A stretch of DNA of 8,480 bases, taken from assembly GCA_964525815.1 (NCBI GenBank), contig CAZGJQ010000085.1:1-8480 (forward strand), written 5' to 3'. Below, piece after piece: positions 1-6,155 of the stretch (position 1 is its first letter; the number at the start of each line of letters is the position of its first letter). The position numbers were made by a program, and so were the translations under genes. The notes under the pieces were generated by a model that was given only the letters and a program-made list of their open reading frames with translations, searched no databases and was not told the DNA's origin. Source of the stretch: UBA1049 sp964525815. Its GTDB lineage: Bacteria > Bacillota > Clostridia > Oscillospirales > CAG-382.

Positions 1-74
1 TTTATTATGGACTGACTAATAAAATAACCGAGCCGCTTGACCGACGACAAACGGCCGGTTTACTGCTTTATTAA
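1..74 (+). CDS. Possible C-terminal end of an upstream gene (partial)
   Basis: The frame beginning at base 3 is open from the left edge and reads 23 codons (YYGLTNKITEPLDRR...) before a TAA at 72-74. The composition looks protein-like, and a gene ending here would leave a 28-base gap to the ATG of the next gene, a normal operon spacing. No family can be recognised from so few residues. The other two forward frames stop within the first 25 bases. The alternative is non-coding sequence that happens to be open. Confidence 0.3.
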   Translation, partial: YYGLTNKITEPLDRRQTAGLLLY

Positions 75-102
75 TTCATCGCCGGAGAAACGGGTTTTTT
101 TA

Positions 103-999
103 ATGAGCCTTAGCGTAAAAAATATAACCAAGGCATTTGGCAGCAATATTGCGGTGGATAATCTCAGTATGCATATGGAAACACCCGGTGTGTTCGGTCT
201 TATCGGAACAAACGGTGCCGGAAAAACAACAACCATTCGATGCATATTGGGAATTATGTCCGCCGACAACGGCAGTGCAGAATGGAACGGAAATAAAATC
301 AGCAGAGAGACTCTGAGCTTCGGCTATATGCCGGAGGAACGGGGCATTTATATGAAAACAAAGGTGCTTGAGCAGCTTGTTTACTTCGGAATGCTCAGGG
401 GTATGAACAAAACCGACGCAAAAAGCTCAGCGCTGTCTTATATGGATAAGCTGGGAGTAACGGAATACAGCGACATACCCGCTGAAAAGCTCTCAAAGGG
501 AAACCAACAAAAGATTCAGCTGATTTCTACCCTGATTCACAACCCGGTTTTGATTTTCCTTGACGAGCCTTTTTCCGGACTCGACCCCGTAAATGCGGTA
601 ATTCTCAACGATTTAATCGATGAGCTGGTGGACAGAAAGCGATTCATAGTCATGAGCAGTCACCAGATGAATACAGTGGAGCAGTACTGCAAGGATATAT
701 TGATTCTACACAAGGGAAAAACGGTTCTTCAGGGTAACCTTACTAAAATAAAATCCGGATACGGTCATACAAACCTCGTAGTATCCCGCAGTGATGAAAT
801 TCAATCGATTGCACAGCAGACGGGAATGCAATTGATAGCAAAGCGGGCAGAGGAGCTTGAGTATAAAATCAACGGTATGGAGATGGCGGGTGCTTTTTTG
901 AAGAAAATGGTTGAATCGGATATTCATCCCACTAAATTTCTGGTGAAGGAACCATCCCTGAACGAAATATTCATAGAAAAGGTGGGTGAAGAGGCATGA
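103..999 (+). CDS. ABC exporter ATPase, YhaQ/NatA-like
   Basis: This is a 298-residue cytoplasmic nucleotide-binding subunit expected to power the permease encoded immediately downstream. Visible motifs are Walker A GTNGAGKT (residues 35-42), a Q-loop region reading GYMPEERG (74-81) with no glutamine, an ABC signature LSKGNQQK (130-137), Walker B LIFLDEP (150-156), the D-loop SGLD (158-161) and switch histidine H187. The PEERG segment, the LSKGN signature and the C-terminal extension ending NEIFIEKVGE are typical of the YhaQ/NatA branch with a DUF4162-type tail. Members are linked to sodium or drug export, but the substrate cannot be read from sequence. An in-frame TTG at 37 would add 22 residues; I reject it because it has no ribosome binding site and homology begins just after the ATG at 103. 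The nearest purine-rich stretch (GGAGA, 84-88) is rather far, about 14 bases from the ATG. The stop overlaps the next start. Confidence 0.9.
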   Translation: MSLSVKNITKAFGSNIAVDNLSMHMETPGVFGLIGTNGAGKTTTIRCILGIMSADNGSAEWNGNKISRETLSFGYMPEERGIYMKTKVLEQLVYFGMLRGMNKTDAKSSALSYMDKLGVTEYSDIPAEKLSKGNQQKIQLISTLIHNPVLIFLDEPFSGLDPVNAVILNDLIDELVDRKRFIVMSSHQMNTVEQYCKDILILHKGKTVLQGNLTKIKSGYGHTNLVVSRSDEIQSIAQQTGMQLIAKRAEELEYKINGMEMAGAFLKKMVESDIHPTKFLVKEPSLNEIFIEKVGEEA

Positions 1000-2237
1000 A
1001 TCAGATTAAGCTTGTGTTCGGCTATACCTTTCGGGATGCGGTAAGGAAAAAATCCTTTAAGATTTCCTCGGTCATTATATTGCTTTTGGTTCTCGCTATT
1101 TCCCTTCTTACATTGATTATTCCCTCTGATGAATACGAGGACCAGGAGCCTGTAGTTGACTATACCGGATATACTTGTTATTATCTGGATGAGCATAACC
1201 TTATCCCCGATGCGGCGCAGGAGCTTGCTGCTGTAATGCAGGGAATGGAAATAATAAGGGGCGAGCAGAGTCGGCTTGAAGAATACAGGTCAGAGCTTGC
1301 GGGAAATAAGCATCTGACGGTTGTGGAGGTTACGCAGCAGGATGAGCTTCCGCTTGTTACAGTAATGATGGGCGATTTTATGTCAAGGCTATCACCAAAT
1401 GCCTTTGCGGAGATACTCAGCCGCAAATATGCCTCAAATGCCTTGAGTGAACTCGGTTTAGACCAAACCGCTATTGCGGTTGCGCAGACCGAGCTGCCCT
1501 TTGAATATGAATTTGCGGGTGACATGAATCTCAGCGGTTATGCTGTCGGCATTTTGCTTACCATGCTTATCTTTTTTGCGATTTACTACTACGGCTACGG
1601 AGTATCTATGTCTGTTGCCGCCGAAAAGACCTCCCGTGTCATGGAAACGCTGGTCGTATCCGCAAAGCCCTCAAGAATACTGATAGGTAAATGCCTTGCA
1701 ATGGGGCTTGTGGGTCTGATGCAATTCTCCGCCGTTATTCTTTTTGCTTCGGTATGCTATACCTTTATAGTACCAGAGGGATTTATGCTCATGGGAATGC
1801 CGGTTACCTTTTCCGCTTTCACCGTTGGCTCGGCGCTTATGGTGCTCGTTTACTTTATACTCGGGTATTCCCTGTATGCGGTGCTGAATTCGGTTTGCGG
1901 AGCTTCGGTTAACAAAATAGAGGACTTGAATTCCGCAATAATGCCGGTAACCCTAATATCCCTGTTATCCTTTTACTTCGGCTACATCTCCGCCGCTACC
2001 GGAGCGGAGGGAGTGCTTACAAAAGCAGCGATGTATCTCCCCTTCTCCTCTCCCTTCATAATGCCCTTTATGCTGCTTAACGGCAGTGTAGAAGTCCTTG
2101 ACTTAATAATATCGATTGTTCTTATGGTGATATTTATTATCATTTTCACCTATGTTTCAATAAGAATTTATTCGGCATCCGTTCTGCATTACGGAAAAAG
2201 GCAGAAGTACTCACAATTATATAAAACGAAGCTTTAA
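996..2237 (+). CDS. ABC-2 exporter permease, NatB/YhaP-like
   Basis: This 413-residue membrane subunit pairs with the preceding ATPase; the ATGA overlap at 996-999 implies translational coupling. One N-terminal membrane segment (about 23-42) is followed by a soluble stretch (about 43-178) predicted to lie outside the membrane. A C-terminal membrane bundle has segments near 180-203, 231-259, 274-296, 313-333, 344-361 and 367-390. The cytoplasmic motif EKTSRVMETLVVSAKPSRILIG (about 210-231) matches the EKSSRVMEVLLSS-type coupling element of NatB/YhaP (ABC2_membrane_3). The segment LPFSSPFIMPFML (348-360) also fits that family. The protein ends in a basic tail (KRQKYSQLYKTKL). Together with the ATPase it probably forms a dimeric exporter for Na+, a drug or a peptide; the substrate is not determinable. 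The two-gene unit ends in the terminator just downstream. Confidence 0.88.
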   Translation: MNQIKLVFGYTFRDAVRKKSFKISSVIILLLVLAISLLTLIIPSDEYEDQEPVVDYTGYTCYYLDEHNLIPDAAQELAAVMQGMEIIRGEQSRLEEYRSELAGNKHLTVVEVTQQDELPLVTVMMGDFMSRLSPNAFAEILSRKYASNALSELGLDQTAIAVAQTELPFEYEFAGDMNLSGYAVGILLTMLIFFAIYYYGYGVSMSVAAEKTSRVMETLVVSAKPSRILIGKCLAMGLVGLMQFSAVILFASVCYTFIVPEGFMLMGMPVTFSAFTVGSALMVLVYFILGYSLYAVLNSVCGASVNKIEDLNSAIMPVTLISLLSFYFGYISAATGAEGVLTKAAMYLPFSSPFIMPFMLLNGSVEVLDLIISIVLMVIFIIIFTYVSIRIYSASVLHYGKRQKYSQLYKTKL

Positions 2238-2248
2238 CTTATTGCATC

Positions 2249-2287
2249 CGACGGTCGAAGCTAAATCGCTTCGACCTCGCTTTTTTT
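2249..2287 (+). terminator. Rho-independent terminator of the first ABC operon
   Basis: A perfect 9-bp stem pairs GGTCGAAGC (2253-2261) with GCTTCGACC (2268-2276) around a 6-base loop. Three further pairs (2249-2251 with 2277-2279) can form if C2252 bulges out. A run of seven T follows at 2281-2287. It lies 15 bases after the permease stop, so it closes the first transporter operon and separates it from the second. Confidence 0.88.
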
Positions 2288-2328
2288 CGCTGGGTGTATA
2301 TTGTAAATAAATTATAGGCTTGTTTTAA

Positions 2329-2363
2329 AAAAACATCCGTAAAAAAGGTGTTTTTGCTTTTTT
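2329..2363 (+). promoter_or_regulatory. AT-rich inverted repeat overlapping a putative -35 element
   Basis: AAAAACATC (2329-2337) can pair with GGTGTTTTT (2347-2355) as a 9-bp arm with one G-T wobble and a 9-base loop; a T run follows at 2358-2363. It could be a weak second terminator or, because its right arm runs into the putative -35 hexamer at 2354, an operator for a repressor. The stem is mostly A-T pairs, so it would be a poor terminator. The rest of the 2238-2434 gap holds only the strong terminator, the putative promoter and the ribosome binding site. Confidence 0.35.
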
Positions 2364-2382
2364 AGCGTATATATTATACAAT
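2354..2382 (+). promoter_or_regulatory. Putative sigma-A promoter for the second ABC operon
   Basis: TTGCTT (2354-2359) and TACAAT (2377-2382) are separated by exactly 17 bases. The -10 matches the consensus at 5 of 6 positions, and the -35 keeps the TTG core (3 of 6). The spacer and flanks are strongly AT-rich. Transcription would start near 2389, giving a leader of about 45 bases before the ATG at 2435. The site lies downstream of the first operon's terminator, where a promoter is expected. Confidence 0.5.
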
Positions 2383-2423
2383 AAATATAAAAAACTCTGT
2401 TTAATTACACAAGAGCCATATCT

Positions 2424-2428
2424 GGAGG
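2424..2428 (+). promoter_or_regulatory. Ribosome binding site selecting the ATG at 2435
   Basis: GGAGG lies 6 bases before the ATG at 2435. A second ATG at 2431 is only two bases from the site and is in another frame, so spacing and reading frame both favour 2435. Confidence 0.8.
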
Positions 2429-2434
2429 TAATGA

Positions 2435-3352
2435 ATGGTACTTCAAATGCAAAAGATAACCAAATTCTTCGGTAAAAGAAAAGTTCTGGATGATGTTTCG
2501 GTTAATGTCAGCGAAGGGGAGATTCTCGGTTTTTTGGGACCAAACGGAGCCGGAAAAACCACCGCCATCAAGATAATGTTGGGGCTGCTAAACGCCGACG
2601 GCGGCGAGGTTTTAATCAACGGCTTCAATATAAAAAAGGATTTCGAAAGGGCTCTCGAAAGGGTTGGAGGTATCATAGAGAGCCCCGATATGTACAACTA
2701 CCTGAGCGGGCTTGATAACCTGATGCTCTGCGCAAGGATGCACGGGCTGGGCAAGGAGCGGGTTATGGAGGTTGCCGAGCAGGTTAAGCTGCTGGGAAGA
2801 CTTAACGATAAGGTAAAGAAGTATTCTCTCGGTATGAGGCAGCGTCTGGGAGTTGCACAAGCAATGATAAACAAGCCGAACCTGCTGGTGCTCGACGAGC
2901 CTACCAACGGGCTTGATCCGGTCGGAATCAAGGAGCTGAGGGATATGCTGCGGGCGCTTGCAAGGACCGGGGTTGCCGTTTTTGTTTCCTCCCACCAGCT
3001 TGCGGAGATGGAGCTTATGTGCGACACGCTCTGCATTATTGAAGAGGGTGTCGTTATAACCCAGAAGCCGCTTGCGGAGCTTATATCCGCAAGAGAAGCC
3101 GATAACCGCATGCATTATACCCTTTCGGTAGAGCCTGCCGAAAAAGCGTTGGAGCTGCTTACCGAAAAGGGCTATGAGGCTAATCTCTCGGACAACCAGC
3201 TGCACCTGCTTGCCACCAAAGAAAGCATTGCTGATATTGTAAAGCTGTTTGCCTCCGGTGATGTTTCCCTGTATTCCATGGATGCCAAGAAGAAGACGCT
3301 TGAGGACGCCTTCCTTGAAGCTACTCATGGCTCCAAGGGACAGATTTCTTAG
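2435..3352 (+). CDS. ABC exporter ATPase, BcrA-like
   Basis: This is a 305-residue ATP-binding subunit of a second ABC-2 exporter. Motifs in order are Walker A GPNGAGKT (35-42), a Q-loop region GGIIESPDMYNYLSG (78-92) carrying E in place of Q as is usual in the BcrA group, signature YSLGMRQRLG (130-139), Walker B LLVLDEP (150-156), D-loop NGLD (158-161) and H187. The C-terminal 85 or so residues form a family-variable tail. BcrA-type ATPases drive export of or resistance to bacitracin, lantibiotics and similar compounds, but many homologues have unknown substrates, so resistance is only a possibility. The partner permease starts 11 bases after the stop, and the TAG stop overlaps the permease's AGGAGG site, so the two are almost certainly co-translated. 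The protein clearly differs from the ATPase at 103-999 (different Q-loop, signature and tail), so the two units are not a recent duplication. Confidence 0.92.
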   Translation: MVLQMQKITKFFGKRKVLDDVSVNVSEGEILGFLGPNGAGKTTAIKIMLGLLNADGGEVLINGFNIKKDFERALERVGGIIESPDMYNYLSGLDNLMLCARMHGLGKERVMEVAEQVKLLGRLNDKVKKYSLGMRQRLGVAQAMINKPNLLVLDEPTNGLDPVGIKELRDMLRALARTGVAVFVSSHQLAEMELMCDTLCIIEEGVVITQKPLAELISAREADNRMHYTLSVEPAEKALELLTEKGYEANLSDNQLHLLATKESIADIVKLFASGDVSLYSMDAKKKTLEDAFLEATHGSKGQIS

Positions 3353-3363
3353 GAGGAAACGAT

Positions 3364-5106
3364 ATGAAAATGATTCTCACTCTTACAAGGAACGAATATA
3401 AAAAGCTGTTCGGCAAAAAAAGCACGGCTGTGCTTTTGCTGCTCTTAATACTGACGGTGTTCGGTATTTCGATGATAAAGCCATATTCTTATTACAGTGA
3501 ACACTATTATTATGACCGATATTATTATGACCTTGATATGCGCATACAGGATACAAAAAACCGTATTGTTCCGGACAGCATTATTAACAGCACCCAAGAC
3601 CCGTACGATAAAGCGCATATGATTGTTTACAATGAGATATTCAGGGAGCAAATAGAAATACTGGAGCTTGCGAAGGAGCTGAATATCACCGATTATAACG
3701 ATTGGCGGTATAACCGTATCCACGGCATAGCCGACAGTATCGAGAATATTTATATATATAAATATATAAAGGAGGGCGGAGAGCATTCCGAATATCTTGA
3801 GAGGTACCTCAGCTACCCCGCCGAATATTATGAGGAAATCATAAACAATCTTGATAACAGCCTTGAAGTTATAAGGCAGAACGATTATGCGGAATCCAAC
3901 CGACCCGATTACGAGGACGTAAAGAGAAGGCTGGAGGAGGACAGAGCCGCCTTGACTGAGGCTGTGGAAAAAAAGAATAACGGAGAGGGCCAGGAGGATA
4001 TTGACCATATCATTTTCAGGCTGGAGGGAATGGTTTTTGCCTCGGAGAATATCGTCAAGGCATACGAATATCTGTTAAATAACGGCTATGAGTACAGGTC
4101 AAGCGAAGCAGAAACCGTTTTTATAGCCATAGGTACATATTCTACATTGAGGAGCGACTACAACAGTTTTTTGTCCGAAGCGCAGTATAACTCCCCCAAT
4201 CAGAGCCCGGGAGGAGAAAAACCGTATTATCCGGAGTTTAGCGCAAATCCGGACAAGACATACGTTTATTATGAATATGAGTACGGCTACAGCCAGAGCA
4301 TTCCGTATGAGGAATATTACGAAGCCCACCTTGAGAGAATCTCCTTAAACAAGAATCAGGGTGCAATAGCGATGTATGCCCTTGAAAATGAGGTTACCGA
4401 GCTTTCGGTCGCAAACAGCGCAAGATACAAAGCGCTTTCCTTTGTGCATCTTTTCTGGTTTATTGCCCCGCTTGCCATTTTTATCGCCGGCGGTATGGTA
4501 TCCAAGGAGTTCTCCGCAAGGACAATAAACCTGCTGCTTATCAGACCGGTAAAAAGATGGAAAATACTGCTTTCCAAGTATTTATGCCTGTTTACCTTCG
4601 TTTTGGGAGCGGTTCTGCTTTCGATAGGCTTTTACCTGCTCGGAACCGGTATACGCTTAGGCTTTGCAGACCTTGCGCAGCCTTATATATTTGCGACAGA
4701 CGGAATCGCTCACGGTGCCAACTTCATTCTCTGGCTGCTCGGTAAGGTGCTGCTGGCTACCCTTCCTGTTATTTGTCTTATCAGCATAACCTTTATGCTC
4801 TCCACCGTTACAAAGGGAACTGCGGTAGCGCTTATACTCGGTATTCTGACGCTGCTATCCTCTATCCTTATATTCTTTATAAGAGCATTCGATTCGGCAA
4901 GTAAAATGACATATATACCGTTCCCCTACTTTTCAATGTGGTCTTATCTCAACGATGACATTTTGTTACTGCAGCGGAGTATGGAGTCGCCGTTCTCCTA
5001 TTTTATGGAGCCTAACCTTTTGTACGGCTCGCTGTTCCTGCTCGGTATGACGGTACTGTCGGTCATAATCGCATTTGTGCACTTTAAGAAAACGGATGTA
5101 AAATAA
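3364..5106 (+). CDS. ABC-2 exporter permease with large Tyr-rich extracytoplasmic loop
   Basis: This 580-residue membrane protein is preceded by a perfect AGGAGG (3351-3356) seven bases from its ATG. I see about six membrane segments: 20-38, then a cluster near 358-376, 403-425, 455-478, 485-506 and 553-574. The topology matches ABC-2 permeases with an ectodomain between the first two helices. The motif KEFSARTINLLLIRPVKRWKIL (381-402) resembles the cytoplasmic coupling segment ('E..GT...LL..P..R..I') of this superfamily. The loop at 39-357 is unusually long and tyrosine-rich: nine Tyr fall within residues 41-55 and another nine within 299-320. Its middle (about 155-235) is charged and probably helical. 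The protein should act with the BcrA-like ATPase just upstream. Its substrate is unknown; defence against cell-wall-active peptides or export of a surface factor are guesses. The next gene begins one base after its stop. Confidence 0.88.
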   Translation: MKMILTLTRNEYKKLFGKKSTAVLLLLLILTVFGISMIKPYSYYSEHYYYDRYYYDLDMRIQDTKNRIVPDSIINSTQDPYDKAHMIVYNEIFREQIEILELAKELNITDYNDWRYNRIHGIADSIENIYIYKYIKEGGEHSEYLERYLSYPAEYYEEIINNLDNSLEVIRQNDYAESNRPDYEDVKRRLEEDRAALTEAVEKKNNGEGQEDIDHIIFRLEGMVFASENIVKAYEYLLNNGYEYRSSEAETVFIAIGTYSTLRSDYNSFLSEAQYNSPNQSPGGEKPYYPEFSANPDKTYVYYEYEYGYSQSIPYEEYYEAHLERISLNKNQGAIAMYALENEVTELSVANSARYKALSFVHLFWFIAPLAIFIAGGMVSKEFSARTINLLLIRPVKRWKILLSKYLCLFTFVLGAVLLSIGFYLLGTGIRLGFADLAQPYIFATDGIAHGANFILWLLGKVLLATLPVICLISITFMLSTVTKGTAVALILGILTLLSSILIFFIRAFDSASKMTYIPFPYFSMWSYLNDDILLLQRSMESPFSYFMEPNLLYGSLFLLGMTVLSVIIAFVHFKKTDVK

Positions 5107-5107
5107 G

Positions 5108-6106
5108 ATGAAGGAAGTAACTTTGAAGCGGGAGGAGCTGTTCCTCTGCAGGGAGGCAACTCTTACAAGGAATACTAAGGGGCGGCTGTACCCAATTAGA
5201 GATTGTCCGGTACGAACCGACTTTCAGCGGGACAGGGACAGAATCACTCATTCCAAGTCCTTTCGGCGGCTTATGCATAAAATGCAGGTTTTCATTTCCC
5301 CGGAGGGCGACCATTACAGGACCCGTCTTACACATACGCTTGAGGTTACTCAGATAGCCCGCACCCTTGCAAGAGCGTTATGCCTGAACGAGGATCTTAC
5401 CGAAGCCGCCGCACTCGGTCATGATTTAGGGCATACCCCCTTCGGTCATTCGGGCGAGCGGGCGCTGGACAGGCTGTGTCCGGGCGGCTTCCGGCACTAC
5501 GAGCAGAGCCTGCGGGTGGTGGATATGCTGGAGAATAACCATAAGGGTCTTAACCTTACCGTCGAGGTGAGAGACGGTATTCTAAATCATTCCGGAAGCA
5601 ATATCGCAGCCACGCTTGAGGGACAGATAATTAAGTTTGCCGACCGGATTGCCTACATAAACCACGACATAGACGATGCAGTCCGGGCGGGAATATTATC
5701 AAACGAAGATATTCCGCAGGATATTACGGAGGTTTTAGGAGGCACTCACAGCGACAGGATTACCACTTTGGTGTCAAGGGTTATCGAATACGGTACCGCG
5801 CAAGGAAAAATCGGAATGACAGAGCCGTACTTCGAAGCCATGTGCAGACTGCGGGAATTCCTTTTTGAGACAGTTTACCGGAATAAAAGAGCAAAGAGCG
5901 AGGATGACAAGGTTATGAACATGCTTGCCTTCCTGTTTGATTATTACTCGCAAAACACGAATGCTCTACCCGAGGAATACCGAGCGTGTCTCAAAACGGA
6001 CGAAAAGGGACGAATCATCTGCGATTATATCGCAAGCATGACCGATCGCTTCGCACTCTCCACCTTTGAGGAGCTTTTTGTTCCGAAGGTCTGGCAGTAT
6101 AAATGA
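5108..6106 (+). CDS. dgt: dGTPase-family HD-domain triphosphohydrolase
   Basis: This 332-residue cytoplasmic enzyme of the deoxyguanosinetriphosphate triphosphohydrolase family is expected to cleave dGTP (or other dNTPs) to deoxynucleoside plus tripolyphosphate and so tune dNTP pools. Family signatures are RTDFQRDRDRITHSKSFRRL (36-55), SPEGDHYRTRLTHTLEV (64-80), the HD motif GHDLGHTPFGHSGERAL (104-120), FRHYEQSLRVVD (128-139) and FADRIAYINHD (177-187). Likely metal ligands are H76, H105, D106 and D179, all present. The length is normal for the short Gram-positive Dgt form. The start lies one base after the upstream permease stop and has no clear Shine-Dalgarno sequence, so translation may depend on re-initiation by ribosomes leaving the permease gene. 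The ATG is supported because the N-terminus aligns with the usual family start. Position upstream of dnaG and rpoD is typical of Clostridia. Substrate preference beyond dGTP cannot be judged. Confidence 0.95.
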   Translation: MKEVTLKREELFLCREATLTRNTKGRLYPIRDCPVRTDFQRDRDRITHSKSFRRLMHKMQVFISPEGDHYRTRLTHTLEVTQIARTLARALCLNEDLTEAAALGHDLGHTPFGHSGERALDRLCPGGFRHYEQSLRVVDMLENNHKGLNLTVEVRDGILNHSGSNIAATLEGQIIKFADRIAYINHDIDDAVRAGILSNEDIPQDITEVLGGTHSDRITTLVSRVIEYGTAQGKIGMTEPYFEAMCRLREFLFETVYRNKRAKSEDDKVMNMLAFLFDYYSQNTNALPEEYRACLKTDEKGRIICDYIASMTDRFALSTFEELFVPKVWQYK

Positions 6107-6128
6107 TTTTTTGTTATAATACTATAAT
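6091..6128 (+). promoter_or_regulatory. Extended -10 sigma-A promoter for dnaG-rpoD
   Basis: CTGGCA (6091-6096, 4 of 6 to the -35 consensus) is followed after 18 bases by a perfect TATAAT (6115-6120). That -10 carries the TG extension at 6112-6113 (TGTTATAAT). A second perfect TATAAT lies 8 bases on at 6123-6128 but has no matching -35. The -35 lies within the last codons of dgt. Initiation near 6127 would give a leader of about 29 bases to the dnaG start. This would allow primase and sigma factor to be made independently of the upstream exporter and dgt. Confidence 0.72.
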
Positions 6129-6140
6129 GGGCTAACAAGG

Positions 6141-6149
6141 AAGGAGGGG
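6141..6149 (+). promoter_or_regulatory. Strong ribosome binding site for the TTG start of dnaG
   Basis: AAGGAGGGG is nearly perfectly complementary to the 16S rRNA 3' end and lies at suitable spacing from the TTG at 6156. The next in-frame ATG is far inside the conserved zinc domain, so this site decides in favour of the rare TTG start. Confidence 0.85.
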
Positions 6150-6155
6150 CGAATC

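Noticed and set aside
37..102. TTG at 37 as the start of the first ATPase, adding 22 residues
   Set aside because: There is no ribosome binding site before it, the extra residues do not resemble an ABC ATPase N-terminus, and it would overlap the possible upstream gene. The ATG at 103 fits the family start.
2612..3328. 238-codon open frame on the - strand
   Set aside because: It lies wholly within the BcrA-like ATPase gene, whose motifs are complete. The reverse translation has no recognisable domain and no ribosome binding site context.
3445..4008. 187-codon open frame on the - strand inside the second permease
   Set aside because: Its hydrophobic, isoleucine- and valine-rich translation comes from reversing the Tyr/Asp/Asn-rich codons of the loop. 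It has no ribosome binding site or terminator.
3364..5106. Permease as a novel surface or adhesin protein because of the Tyr-rich loop
   Set aside because: The six membrane segments, the ABC-2 coupling motif and the adjacent ATPase identify it as an exporter permease; only the loop is unusual.
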